64,000 bases of DNA from CAVZQN01 sp963837395 (GTDB lineage Bacteria > Acidobacteriota > HRBIN11 > JAKEFK01), in the NCBI GenBank assembly GCA_963837395.1, contig CAWINI010000004.1:1364001-1428000 (forward strand). Direction: 5' to 3'. The notes below the pieces were generated by a model. That model did not search any database, was not told the DNA's origin, and worked only from the letters and a program-made list of their open reading frames with translations. The translations under genes were made by a program, and so were the position numbers. Within the stretch, counting starts at the first letter, position 1. The number at the start of each line of letters is the position of its first letter. This document shows positions 24,560 through 33,428 of the stretch, in pieces.

Positions 24560-27205
24560 CATATCCAGAAGTTGGCGGTTTACTGCTGCTTGATCCGACT
24601 CAAAGCTTAGCGGTGATTGTTTGGTTCCTTGATGCCAGAGATATTGCCGCTCGCGGGTAACTGGAAATTCCACATCAATTTCGTACAGCGCTTTTACAAC
24701 ATGTTGAATTCCAATCGTTGCGCCATTTTCGATTTTCATTTCAATCAGCAAGCGCTGCCCTGATTCATCCAAACTCAACGAACGGACAAATTTTTTGATA
24801 TCGACTATTTTTGCGCTCTTGTGTTTTGTAATTAGAATCTCCGGCTTTGCATGAAAAGCATCAATCGCAAATTGATGGCACGTCTCCACTGAAATTTCTT
24901 TTCGCGAAGCAAAGTTTTTAATCACACTTTCGATTGCCGGATCTGCAAGATTTACGCTGTAATCAGATCCACTAACCAAAGTTGATAAAGATCCGGCCTC
25001 GCGCGAAATCTGAATCACTTTCAGGAAACCCATTTCCGGCGGGAGCGATTCATTCAATCGCTTCAAACATTCCTCTGGCAAAAAATAACGATAAGTAAAG
25101 AAATCAATGAACTCTTCTTTTGACTCCACCGTTAGCGGCAATGCCGGACCGAATGAAATTTGAGGCTGCGGATGAAATCCGCGGCTGTAGCTCAATGGAA
25201 TGCCGGCGCGTTTAAATGCAAGACGCAGGGTCTTTGCAATATCCAGATGAGAAATGAATCGCAGCGCTCCTTCTTTTTTGAAGCTTGCGCGGAATCGAAA
25301 ATTCTTTTCGCGTTCGATATCATTATTGTCCGGCTGAATTTCTTCCGGATTGCTGTTACGAGCTTCAACCGATTGCCCTTTCAGATTCACCAGGTCAGCA
25401 GCTTTGCAAGATCCGCAATATACACAATTATCAAAACCGGTGAGTGGAGTTGTATCCATCGCCAGAGCTTTGTCCCACTCTTTCCTCAGAAATTTTTTCG
25501 CAACTTTTACTGAAAGATGATCCCATGGCAGCGTAGCATCTAAAGGAATTTCATTCCAATACCAATTTGGATCGACTGCCGATTCTTTGAATGCTTCTTC
25601 CCACAGCGGATAGTGCTGGCAATCAGACCAACCATCAAAGCGAGCTCCTTTTTGATAAGCAAGTTCCAGGGTTTTATTCAATCTTCGATCACCGCGCGAA
25701 AAAATTCCATCCAGTAAGCTGATATTGATGTGATGCCATTTAAATTGAATCCGCGTTTTTTGGGTCATGCGCCGGATCACTGACTGCTTGTCCAGCAACT
25801 CCTCACGCGAATTCATCTTGCACCACTGAAATGGAGTTTGTGGTTTCGGAACAAATGATGAAACTCCAAGGTTCACTTTTCCGGAGCGTTGATGCTGTTG
25901 GCGTCCGAGATCCGAAATCTTTTTTGCCAGATTCACGATGCCTTCAACATCTTCCATTGTTTCGGTGGGTTGTCCGATCATGAAATACAATTTGATGTGT
26001 TCCCAGCCTTCAGTGTAAGCCAGTTCAGCTGCATGCAAAATTTCAGCTTCGCTCATGTATTTATTAATGACTTTTCGCATGCGATCCGTTCCGCCTTCCG
26101 GTGCAATGGTGAAACCTGTTTTGCGGACTTGCTTAATTTTGCGGATCACATCTTTGGTAATTGAAGATGCAAACAATGATGACAACGACAAGGCCACGCG
26201 ATCACTTTGGAATTGCTGATTCAACCAGGTCAACAATTGCGGCAAACGTGAATAATCGCCTGAACTGAGCGAATTCAAACTGATTTCTTCATAGCCGGAA
26301 TTTTTTACCTGTTCAACCGCAGCACGAAAAACTTGAAGCGGATTGCGTTCGCGTGTGGGGCGATAAATGTAGCCTGCCTGACAAAACCGGCAGCCACGCT
26401 CACATCCGCGGAATAATTCCAGCGAAACACGATCAAATACGATTTCGGTATAAGGAATAATCGGTTTTGTTGGAAATGGATATTGGTTAATATCCATCAA
26501 GATTCTGCGTCGTACTGGAAATGGCAGTCCGGCAGTTTTCTTCGCGAGTATCATTCCGGTGCGCGGATCTTGATACGTATCGTAAAGCGATGGAACATAG
26601 ATTCCAGGAATTTGGGCGACCTCAAATAAAATCTGTTCGCGCGATACGCCTGTTCCCTTCAGACTCATATATTTTTCGATGACTTCAAAAACAATTTCTT
26701 CGCCGTCACCGATTACAAAAGCATCAATAAACTCTGCGATCGGTTCAGGATTCACCGTACATGTTCCGCCGGCTATGATCAGTGGATCAGCAATCGTGCG
26801 ATTCTTCGTTTTTAACGGAATGCCTGCAAGATCCAGCATTGCGAGTGTGTTGGTGTAACAGAGTTCGTACATCAAAGAGAAACCGATGATGTCGAATTCG
26901 CGGAGCGGCAATTTATTTTCGAGCGAATAAAGTGGAATTTTTTCTTGACGTAACCGTTGCTCCATATCAGTCCATGGTGCAAAAACACGTTCAGCAGCAA
27001 TATCGGCTTTTATGTTCAGGAGGTCGTATAGGATTCGCAGTCCGGTATGAGACATTCCGATTTCATAAGCATCCGGAAATGCGAACGCAAATCTAACCCG
27101 CACATTGCGCAAATCTTTCCGAATTTGATTGAACTCCCCGCCGATGTAACGGGCAGGCTTTTCTACGTAGGGGAGTATGTTCAGTAAACGATCTTCAATA
27201 TTCAT
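24551..27205 (-). CDS. B12-binding radical SAM protein (TIGR03960 type) fused to DUF2344 (TIGR03936 type)
   Basis: The 884-residue product joins two proteins that are separate in many bacteria. The N-terminal part is the TIGR03960 type, with the radical SAM cluster motif CERGCRFCQAG near 265, preceded by the domain like cobalamin-binding proteins (GMSHTGLRILYDLLN) and followed by IAPEGGTDRMRKVINK. The C-terminal part is DUF2344 (FRASFKKEGALRFISHLD, LSYSRGFHPQPQISFGPALPL). A CVYCGSC pair near 606-612 could hold another cluster. The radical reaction is unknown. In many genomes this gene follows rodA; here an IVS-type gene separates them. The start codon lies 8 bp after the repeat end at 27213. 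Confidence 0.92.
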   Translation of the reverse strand: MNIEDRLLNILPYVEKPARYIGGEFNQIRKDLRNVRVRFAFAFPDAYEIGMSHTGLRILYDLLNIKADIAAERVFAPWTDMEQRLRQEKIPLYSLENKLPLREFDIIGFSLMYELCYTNTLAMLDLAGIPLKTKNRTIADPLIIAGGTCTVNPEPIAEFIDAFVIGDGEEIVFEVIEKYMSLKGTGVSREQILFEVAQIPGIYVPSLYDTYQDPRTGMILAKKTAGLPFPVRRRILMDINQYPFPTKPIIPYTEIVFDRVSLELFRGCERGCRFCQAGYIYRPTRERNPLQVFRAAVEQVKNSGYEEISLNSLSSGDYSRLPQLLTWLNQQFQSDRVALSLSSLFASSITKDVIRKIKQVRKTGFTIAPEGGTDRMRKVINKYMSEAEILHAAELAYTEGWEHIKLYFMIGQPTETMEDVEGIVNLAKKISDLGRQQHQRSGKVNLGVSSFVPKPQTPFQWCKMNSREELLDKQSVIRRMTQKTRIQFKWHHINISLLDGIFSRGDRRLNKTLELAYQKGARFDGWSDCQHYPLWEEAFKESAVDPNWYWNEIPLDATLPWDHLSVKVAKKFLRKEWDKALAMDTTPLTGFDNCVYCGSCKAADLVNLKGQSVEARNSNPEEIQPDNNDIEREKNFRFRASFKKEGALRFISHLDIAKTLRLAFKRAGIPLSYSRGFHPQPQISFGPALPLTVESKEEFIDFFTYRYFLPEECLKRLNESLPPEMGFLKVIQISREAGSLSTLVSGSDYSVNLADPAIESVIKNFASRKEISVETCHQFAIDAFHAKPEILITKHKSAKIVDIKKFVRSLSLDESGQRLLIEMKIENGATIGIQHVVKALYEIDVEFPVTRERQYLWHQGTKQSPLSFESDQAAVNRQLLDMLL

Positions 27206-27212
27206 ATTTCTT

Positions 27213-27683
27213 TAATCTTACTCTTACTCGTACTCTTAATCGTACTCGTCATTTGAGCTTCCGTATTCTACAACTTCTTCACCCAATCTATCCGAAAAGT
27301 TCGCGATTAATCCCATCAACATGGATACAATGCTCTGGAGTTGTTTTTTTCCATCTTCGATGTCCTCAGCCTTAAAATGATTTTTTGCGACCAGTACATC
27401 CAGACAGGCGGCTGATTCAAGAGCAGAGCTCATTGCTATATCCAAGAACCTACATCGATCTCTCTTAGAAAATTTCCCATTGCCTTCAGCTAAATTGAGC
27501 GGAATACTGGTTGAGGCACGCTCGAGTTGATCATAAACAGATCCTCGCTTCGTTGAACGATCGAACAACTTGCCGCACCAAACAACAAATGCAATTGCCT
27601 GCTGATAAACTCGTAATTTTTCATGATCAAAGTAAGTGGTCATATTAGGTTTTCGAGTACGAGTAAGAGTACGAGTAAGATTA
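27213..27683 (-). mobile_element. Cassette: IVS-type gene within inverted 6-nt repeat arrays
   Basis: A four-helix-bundle gene is enclosed by inverted arrays of GAGTAC/GAGTAA-type 6-nt units. The left array is 27213-27249, the right array 27654-27683; their outer ends share an exact 11-base TAATCTTACTC on opposite strands. The right end is 2 bp from the rodA stop, and the left end is 8 bp from the start of the radical SAM gene. The left array also encodes the last residues and stop of the enclosed gene. No transposase is present. This arrangement resembles the intervening sequences of 23S rRNA, where a stem flanks an S23-type gene; that comparison is from established knowledge, mobility is inference. 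Confidence 0.6.
27236..27643 (-). CDS. S23/IVS-type four-helix bundle protein
   Basis: A 135-residue helical protein of the S23 / 23S rRNA intervening-sequence superfamily (the fold also used by the Avd protein of diversity-generating retroelements). Signature positions are FDHEKLRVYQQAIAFVVW, then YDQLERASTSIPLNLAEGNG, then RFLDIAMSSALESAACLDVL. These are helices 1 to 3 in the classic order. The C-terminal DEYD and stop are encoded by the flanking 6-nt array. No rRNA gene or reverse transcriptase is nearby, so a DGR or ribosomal role is not indicated. The gene sits inside a conserved rodA to radical SAM operon, and the inverted repeats suggest insertion as a unit. Confidence 0.9.
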   Translation of the reverse strand: MTTYFDHEKLRVYQQAIAFVVWCGKLFDRSTKRGSVYDQLERASTSIPLNLAEGNGKFSKRDRCRFLDIAMSSALESAACLDVLVAKNHFKAEDIEDGKKQLQSIVSMLMGLIANFSDRLGEEVVEYGSSNDEYD

Positions 27684-27685
27684 TT

Positions 27686-28780
27686 TCAATTCACAAAGCG
27701 GCGCATGCGGATGTTCATTACGATTGCCAGACCAACAATTGTTGACAGTAATGAGGAACCGCCGTAACTCATCAATGGCAGCGGTAAACCGGTAATCGGC
27801 ATTAATCCAATCACCATCCCGATATTCACTACCACATGAAAAAAGAAAACGGCCATGATTCCCATGATCACATAAGTACCGACACGATCACGCGCCTGTG
27901 TTGCTGCATTCAGCAATCTGGAAATCAGAAGAAAGTATAACCCGAGGGCGACAAGCACTCCAATAAATCCAAAATCTTCCGCCAAAATAGAGAACACAAA
28001 ATCGGTTTGTTTTTCGGGAATAAAATCCAAATAAGCCTGGGTTTCTTTGGACAATAACCCCTTACCCCAAATCATCCCGGATCCAATTGCGATCTTGGAT
28101 TGAATGATTTGATACCCTGAACCCAATGGATCTTTCGTTGGATCAATGAAAGTTAGAATTCGAGCCTTCTGATACGGCTTTAAAAAATACCAGGCAAATG
28201 GAAGTGTAGCCAGACCACCGATTACCGCAAGCAGCATCCATTTGAATCTCATTCCTGCAAGAAACAAAAGAACAATTAACGGCGGAAGGAATGTCAGGGT
28301 CGTTCCCATGTCCGGCTGAAGAATAATCAAGAACATCGGAAGCCCCATAATTGCGCCAGCAATACCAAGATCTTTCAGATTCAATTGAGTACTGCGAGAC
28401 TCCGCACTAAGAAAACGTGCCAGAAATAATATGGAAGCAATTTTGGCAATCTCAGAAGGTTGAAAATTGAAATAACCCAAATAAAACCAGCTTTTTGATC
28501 CCGAAATCCTTTTACCAAAAATCAAAACTGCTACCAGCAATGCAAGTGAAAAGATATAAAAGACGACCGAACCATCGGTAAGAAAGTGATAATCCACTTG
28601 CAAAATTACTATGAACAAAACCATCGCCACAACAAAATACTGGAGTTGCCGGATGTAAAGTTCGGCGTGCGTGCCTTGATATGTTGCGCTGTAAATCATC
28701 AATACACCAAGTCCCACAAGTGACATGATTGCAATTAACAGGAACCAATCGAATTGCCGGAAGAGACGCGTATCAACCAT
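27686..28780 (-). CDS. rodA: Rod-shape peptidoglycan glycosyltransferase RodA
   Basis: SEDS-family polymerase that extends glycan strands from lipid II in the elongasome, with PBP2 as its partner. The 364-residue protein has about ten membrane segments. Family motifs include YQGTHAELYIRQLQYF near the start, ISGSKSWFYLGYFNFQPSEIAKI, and ILQPDMGTTLTF with the essential Asp in the large periplasmic loop, plus TGLPLPLMSYGGSSLL near the end. It lies 8 bp downstream of mrdA and is part of the mre transcript. The stop is immediately followed by the inverted array of the IVS-type cassette. Confidence 0.96.
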   Translation of the reverse strand: MVDTRLFRQFDWFLLIAIMSLVGLGVLMIYSATYQGTHAELYIRQLQYFVVAMVLFIVILQVDYHFLTDGSVVFYIFSLALLVAVLIFGKRISGSKSWFYLGYFNFQPSEIAKIASILFLARFLSAESRSTQLNLKDLGIAGAIMGLPMFLIILQPDMGTTLTFLPPLIVLLFLAGMRFKWMLLAVIGGLATLPFAWYFLKPYQKARILTFIDPTKDPLGSGYQIIQSKIAIGSGMIWGKGLLSKETQAYLDFIPEKQTDFVFSILAEDFGFIGVLVALGLYFLLISRLLNAATQARDRVGTYVIMGIMAVFFFHVVVNIGMVIGLMPITGLPLPLMSYGGSSLLSTIVGLAIVMNIRMRRFVN

Positions 28781-28788
28781 AAATCAGT

Positions 28789-30705
28789 TCATTCAATATT
28801 TTCTGTAGGTTGCTCTGGAGCCTTCGGAGCAGTTACAGCACGATGAATGTTTTTTGCAAATGGTGGAGGATCATAAGGTGGGATTTTTCGATCCTGAAAA
28901 TATGCTTCAAAAATTTTCTTTGCTACAGGCGCAGCGGCATCAGAACCATGACCACCATGTTCAACAAATACTGCCACTGCAACTTGTGGATCCGAAAAAG
29001 GAGCAAACGCTACAAACCAGGCATGATCTCCGAACTGCTCTTTTTGCTTTCTCCACAAATCGCCGCCTTTTTCAAATCCGATAACTTGTACGGTGCCTGT
29101 CTTTCCGCAAACATCGAAGCCATCAATGCGTGCTTTGCCACCGGTTCCGCCTTCATTTACAACGCCCCACAATGCTTGTTTCAAAATTTCATAGTAATTT
29201 TGATCGATTCCGGTGATTTCTTGTTTCTGTGCATGCGCTACATCTTTAACTTTTCCATCCGGATCCAGAACTGCGCTTAACAAATGAGGTTGCTCGCGAA
29301 TTCCATCAGTGGCAATCGCTGCAAGAGTTGATGCCATTTGCAATCCAGTTACCAGAACCGGACCCTGTCCGATGGCAACCGAAATCGTTTCGCCGGGATA
29401 CCATTTATCGTGTGCCACTCTTTGTTTCCATTCTCTGTTTGGCACAAGACCGGCAGCTTCATTTTGCAAATCTATTCCAGTTGAACTGCCCAGACCCAAT
29501 TTCTTAGCATACTGAGCAATCACATCGATATCCATCCTCATACCAACGTTGTAAAAATAAACATCACACGACTGAACAATTGCTTTGTGCAGATTTACTA
29601 CGCCATGTCCTCCAGGCTTCCAACATCGAAACGTGCGGTTATATATGAACTGCGATCCACCACAAAAGAAAGTGGTATCGGGAGTAATCTTTTTTTCTTG
29701 CAGAGCTGCAAGGGTCATGATCAATTTGAAAGTTGAACCAGGTGAGAATTTATTTTGGATCGTGCGATTTTGTAATGGATGTCGTGGATCGGTTAGAAGA
29801 TCTTTCCAGATTTGCTGTGGAATTCGCGGAACGAAGTCATTTGGATTGTAATATGGATCGCTGTACATCACCATGACTTCGCGCGTTTTTATGTTGATAG
29901 CAACCGCCGATCCATAACGATCTTTTTCTACAAACGCATCATGCGCGGCTTGTTGCATTTTATAATCAAGGCCCAATCGCAAAGCTTCACCGGGTTGCGG
30001 CGGCCTTTCGGTCACGCCAAATTCCTTCAACTCCATGCCATTGCTGTTGACGACCTTGCTTTCATAACCAGCTTCGCCCATGAGATATCGGTTGTAATAT
30101 CGCTCGATCCCCGCTTGACCAACAATCTCCCGTTTTTTTGCTTCCGGAAATATTTTTTTCGCAGCTTGTTCTTCTGTTAACTCACCGACATAACCAAGCA
30201 CGTGCGCAAACAGATCTCCATGCGGATAACTCCGTTTGGTTTCCTGTTTAATGTCGATTTCGGGATATTCAATCTTTCGTGCTGAAATATAAGCAAGCTG
30301 AGCAAGACTCAGATCTTGATAAACGAGTACCGGTTGACGCGAACGCATTGTTCCTTCTTTCAAAATCATCCGTTTAAGATCTTCCTGAGTTGTACCAAGG
30401 GAATTCGAAAGAAACTCAAGAGTATGATTCAGATTTTTTGAGAGCCATGGAGTTACAAACAGATTGTGGCTGAGGCGATTTTCAGCGAGGATCTGATTAT
30501 CGCGCGTAAGTATTAATCCGCGTGGTGCGGGAATCGGATATTCGCGGCGGACATTTTCCTGCGCCAGAACGACATAATATGGACCGCGAATTACCTGTAA
30601 GTACCAGAAGCCTATAAAAAACGTAACCAAAAAAGCGACAACCACCCAGAAAATAATTTTGATTCTGATTTCGATCCGTTCACGATCGAATTGAGTATTA
30701 TGCAT
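28789..30705 (-). CDS. mrdA: Penicillin-binding protein 2 (elongasome transpeptidase)
   Basis: Class B PBP that crosslinks peptidoglycan during elongation. One N-terminal membrane anchor (IFWVVVAFLVTFFIGFWYLQ) is followed by the pedestal domain (PAPRGLILTRDNQILAENR) and the transpeptidase domain. The catalytic triad motifs are SxxK in SPGSTFKL near 320, SxD in QSCDVYFYN near 378, and KTG in CGKTGTVQV near 545. Length (638) is normal. Its start overlaps the mreD end by 8 bp, giving tight operon order mreC-mreD-mrdA-rodA. The C-terminus has a Pro-rich tail that ends PTENIE. Confidence 0.96.
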   Translation of the reverse strand: MHNTQFDRERIEIRIKIIFWVVVAFLVTFFIGFWYLQVIRGPYYVVLAQENVRREYPIPAPRGLILTRDNQILAENRLSHNLFVTPWLSKNLNHTLEFLSNSLGTTQEDLKRMILKEGTMRSRQPVLVYQDLSLAQLAYISARKIEYPEIDIKQETKRSYPHGDLFAHVLGYVGELTEEQAAKKIFPEAKKREIVGQAGIERYYNRYLMGEAGYESKVVNSNGMELKEFGVTERPPQPGEALRLGLDYKMQQAAHDAFVEKDRYGSAVAINIKTREVMVMYSDPYYNPNDFVPRIPQQIWKDLLTDPRHPLQNRTIQNKFSPGSTFKLIMTLAALQEKKITPDTTFFCGGSQFIYNRTFRCWKPGGHGVVNLHKAIVQSCDVYFYNVGMRMDIDVIAQYAKKLGLGSSTGIDLQNEAAGLVPNREWKQRVAHDKWYPGETISVAIGQGPVLVTGLQMASTLAAIATDGIREQPHLLSAVLDPDGKVKDVAHAQKQEITGIDQNYYEILKQALWGVVNEGGTGGKARIDGFDVCGKTGTVQVIGFEKGGDLWRKQKEQFGDHAWFVAFAPFSDPQVAVAVFVEHGGHGSDAAAPVAKKIFEAYFQDRKIPPYDPPPFAKNIHRAVTAPKAPEQPTENIE

Positions 30706-31180
30706 ATTCCTTCTTCGTTCTGATCCGGTCCGTCATTTGAAAAATGATCGTACCAATCACACTATTAATTATTGAAGCTGTCAAAAGTGTCTTACCTGAA
30801 AGCGGAAATGCATCCAATCCAAAAAGCATGTGTAATCCGAGAATGGTCAAATAATCTACATTTGTTGAAATCGCGATCAAAAGGAGGATCACTAAAGGAT
30901 GTTTGAGCATTAATCTTGAACTCAGCCCGCTGATGAAAAACACGATAATGGTTTTTGAGAATGCGTTAATACCGATAATCCCTTTTGAAGAATAAACATC
31001 CTGGATCAAACCTGTGGGAATCGAAATTCCCATGCAAATCATCTGATTAAAATTAAGTGCGCAATAAAGGTTCAGCAATAAGAACAGATCCATCAAGTGA
31101 AAATATTCATAGCGGTTGATTACCATCGTTTGCAGAACGAAAACTACTACAACAGCTATCAATAATTTCAGTAGATTCAT
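30698..31180 (-). CDS. mreD: Rod-shape-determining membrane protein MreD
   Basis: A 160-residue hydrophobic protein with about five membrane segments and little conserved sequence, identified by size, topology and its position between mreC and mrdA. Features such as YFHLMDLFLLLNLYCALNF and GISIPTGLIQDVYSSKGIIGINAFSK agree with MreD (the DxxS/GxxG loop). It stabilises the MreBCD complex. The start ATG 31180 shares ATGA with the mreC stop, so the two are translated in tandem. Confidence 0.88.
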   Translation of the reverse strand: MNLLKLLIAVVVVFVLQTMVINRYEYFHLMDLFLLLNLYCALNFNQMICMGISIPTGLIQDVYSSKGIIGINAFSKTIIVFFISGLSSRLMLKHPLVILLLIAISTNVDYLTILGLHMLFGLDAFPLSGKTLLTASIINSVIGTIIFQMTDRIRTKKEYA

Positions 31181-32022
31181 GGTTTTCGCGCAGAGACAGG
31201 ATTTTTGTTTTGCAGCAGAACAACAATCTCTTTTAAGGCTGCAGAACTTTGATACGGCGTTACTTCTGCACTGACATACAACTCTTCCTTCACAATTTTG
31301 GTGACTTTACCAATAGGAAATCCTTCCGGAAAAATTCCATCTTGCCCGGAAGTTACAACAGCATCGCCAACTTTGATATCTGCATTTAACGGAAGATATT
31401 TCAAAACAGATAATTCGGTTCCGGTGCCGGATAAAATTCCAGCGGTATTGTTTCTGGATAACATGGCTCCGATTGATGAAGATACATCCGACATTAATTG
31501 GACCTTTGCGCTGATTGGCGAAGCTTCAATGATCATTCCTACAACACCGGATGGAGTTACGACCGGCATTTGTGCGTCGACTCCATCTTTAGCACCGCGA
31601 TTAATGGAAATGATTCTGGATATTGGAGCTTTCGCAGTACCTCCAATTACTTCACCTGCAACAAGCTTTAATGGAAGCTTTTCACGCAAATTCAAAATTT
31701 GGCGAAGCCGCTGATTTTCATCACGCTCACTCAAACTCGCTTTCAACAGGATTTTTAATTCAGCCACTTCGTGTGTAAGCTTTTGATTCTTTTCATTGGT
31801 ATTTATTAAATCGAAATAGCGGGCACCAGCATTCCACACACTATTTACTGCTGATGTGGTGCCTGATTGGATAGGAGATAAGAGTGTGAAGATGACATTT
31901 CCTAATACGGTACGTCCTGTTGTTTCATCAGCGACCTGATAAGACATCAGGATTAAAAGCGTCAGGAGTGATGCGATAAAAACTGTAATCGGCTTTTGTA
32001 TAGTCAGACCAACGCCTGCCAT
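31177..32022 (-). CDS. mreC: Rod-shape-determining protein MreC
   Basis: Bitopic membrane protein linking cytoplasmic MreB to the periplasmic synthases. A single N-terminal membrane segment (PITVFIASLLTLLILMSYQV) is followed by a coiled coil (KNQKLTHEVAELKILLKA) and the beta-rich MreC domain (GEVIGGTAKAPISRIISINRG, VVTPSGVVGMIIEASPISAKVQLMSD, LKYLPLNADIKVGDAVVTSGQDGIFPEG). Length (281) is typical. It follows mreB after a 106-bp gap that holds two palindromes. MreB and MreC are likely co-transcribed despite these structures, since neither is followed by a T-run. Confidence 0.95.
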   Translation of the reverse strand: MAGVGLTIQKPITVFIASLLTLLILMSYQVADETTGRTVLGNVIFTLLSPIQSGTTSAVNSVWNAGARYFDLINTNEKNQKLTHEVAELKILLKASLSERDENQRLRQILNLREKLPLKLVAGEVIGGTAKAPISRIISINRGAKDGVDAQMPVVTPSGVVGMIIEASPISAKVQLMSDVSSSIGAMLSRNNTAGILSGTGTELSVLKYLPLNADIKVGDAVVTSGQDGIFPEGFPIGKVTKIVKEELYVSAEVTPYQSSAALKEIVVLLQNKNPVSARKP

Positions 32023-32072
32023 TTGAATCTTTATGAGCGCCGGACTGCTAACCTGCGAGCTCTTAGATCTTT

Positions 32073-32116
32073 GCGGACTGGAAGTCCGCGGCCCGTAATG
32101 CGGGCTAGAAGCCCGC
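32073..32116. repeat. Twin AGTCCGC/AGCCCGC hairpins between mreB and mreC
   Basis: Two perfect 7-bp stems with 3-base loops lie ten bases apart: GCGGACT-GGA-AGTCCGC (32073-32089) and GCGGGCT-AGA-AGCCCGC (32100-32116). They follow the mreB stop on the minus strand. They share a pattern, GCGGxCT/AGxCCGC, and look like a REP-type pair. No T-run is present. They could limit RNase decay or attenuate mreC. Confidence 0.7.
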
Positions 32117-32128
32117 GCTCCGTATTTT

Positions 32129-33151
32129 TTACAACGTTACTTTTCGAAGCAAATCGATGTTGTCCAACATCTTCCCTGCTCCAAGCACAACGGAATACAA
32201 AGGTTGCTCAGCAACGGTTACAGGGAGTCCCGTCTCTTCACGTAACCTTACATCTAATTTCTTGAGCAACGCTCCGCCTCCGGTTAAAACAATTCCTCTA
32301 TCCAAAATGTCTGCTGATAACTCGGGAGGAGTTTTTTCCAAAGCTTCATGAACTGTATTTACAATGATTGCAACGGTATCACTCAACGCTTCGCGAATTT
32401 CAGCATCGGTGATCACAATTGTTTTTGGAACACCTTCCATCAGGTTCCGTCCTTTTATTTCCATGGACAATTCTTCATCCATTGCAAACGCGGAACCTAA
32501 TTCGATCTTTACTTGTTCGGCCGTACGTTCACCGATCAAAAGGTTGTATTTCTTTTTGATGTACTGAATGATTGCTTCGTCCATTTCATTTCCCGCAACT
32601 CTGACTGAACGGCTATAAACAATTCCGGCCAGCGAAATCACTGCAACATCTGTTGTACCTCCGCCAATATCGACAATCATGTTTCCGCTTGGTTCAGTTA
32701 TTGGAAGACCGGCCCCGATTGCAGCAGCCATCGCTTCTTCCACTAAATACACTTCAGTAGCTCTGGCACGATAAGCTGCATCGCGAACAGCACGCTTTTC
32801 AACTTGAGTGATTTCGGAAGGAACACCGATGACAATGCGAGGGCGAACCCACATGTTTCGGTTGTGCGCTTTCTTAATGAAATAGTCCAGCATTTTTTCT
32901 GTGCTTTCAAAATCTGCAATTACGCCATCTTTCATCGGACGGATCGCAACAATATTCCCTGGAGTTCGGCCTACCATTTCTTTAGCTTCGCGGCCAACGG
33001 CTTCCACACGGCCCGTCATTTTATTGATCGCAACGATAGATGGCTCGTGAACTACAACTCCTTTATTTTTTGCTAACACAAGTGTGTTTGCGGTCCCCAA
33101 ATCAATCGCCAGATCACTCGAAAAAAATCTAAAAATAGAACCAATGCCCAT
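32129..33151 (-). CDS. mreB: Rod-shape actin homologue MreB
   Basis: Bacterial actin that polymerises along the inner membrane and positions the elongasome. The 340-residue product has the MreB ATPase motifs: LAIDLGTANTLV at phosphate 1, VVHEPSIVAI, MIVDIGGGTTDVAVI at phosphate 2, and GIVLTGGGALL at the adenosine motif. An amphipathic N-terminus (MGIGSIFRFFSSD) is the membrane anchor expected in Gram-negative MreB. AAGGAGAG precedes ATG 33151. The immediately upstream sequence has a short palindrome ATCGC-GTAAT-GCGAT and a weak TTGCTA/TACAAA promoter-like pair. The repeat copy C separates it from the GGDEF gene. Confidence 0.97.
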   Translation of the reverse strand: MGIGSIFRFFSSDLAIDLGTANTLVLAKNKGVVVHEPSIVAINKMTGRVEAVGREAKEMVGRTPGNIVAIRPMKDGVIADFESTEKMLDYFIKKAHNRNMWVRPRIVIGVPSEITQVEKRAVRDAAYRARATEVYLVEEAMAAAIGAGLPITEPSGNMIVDIGGGTTDVAVISLAGIVYSRSVRVAGNEMDEAIIQYIKKKYNLLIGERTAEQVKIELGSAFAMDEELSMEIKGRNLMEGVPKTIVITDAEIREALSDTVAIIVNTVHEALEKTPPELSADILDRGIVLTGGGALLKKLDVRLREETGLPVTVAEQPLYSVVLGAGKMLDNIDLLRKVTL

Positions 33152-33274
33152 TTACTCTCCTTATGAATGCCGAATAGGATTTTGTACCATCGCATTACGC
33201 GATAGCAAACCTTTTTTTAACCACGAGTAACTCATGATCCTGAGATCAAACAGAAATAATGAGAATCGGTGTTC

Positions 33275-33373
33275 GTTTCTCCCCCTTATGAAGGGGGAGA
33301 TCAAAGAGGGGGTTGGAGTCTTCAGAATGCTTCCAACCTCCCCTTTATCCCCTCCTTCATAAGGAGGGGAACT
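33275..33373 (+). repeat. Three-stem intergenic repeat, copy C
   Basis: Same unit as copies A, B and D: CTCCCCCTTATGAAGGGGGAG, inner stem GGTTGGAG to TTCCAACC, CCCCTCCTTCATAAGGAGGGG. Upstream, 33220-33263 matches the reverse complement of the outer flank of copy A (CACGAGTAACTCATGATC and GATCAAACAGAAATAATG), showing the ancestral unit extends beyond the core. Located between the GGDEF and mreB genes. Confidence 0.85.
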
Positions 33374-33428
33374 TGGTCGATCGCCGATTTTCAACGAAGT
33401 ACACGAAGAGCACGAAAAAGAATACATA

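Noticed and set aside
27236..27643. Annotation as ribosomal protein S23 or as Avd of a diversity-generating retroelement
   Set aside because: The four-helix fold is shared, but there is no 23S rRNA, reverse transcriptase or template/variable repeat pair in the window.
32073..32116. Rho-independent terminator after mreB
   Set aside because: The two stems are strong but no T-run follows on the minus strand, and mreC is expected in the same transcript.
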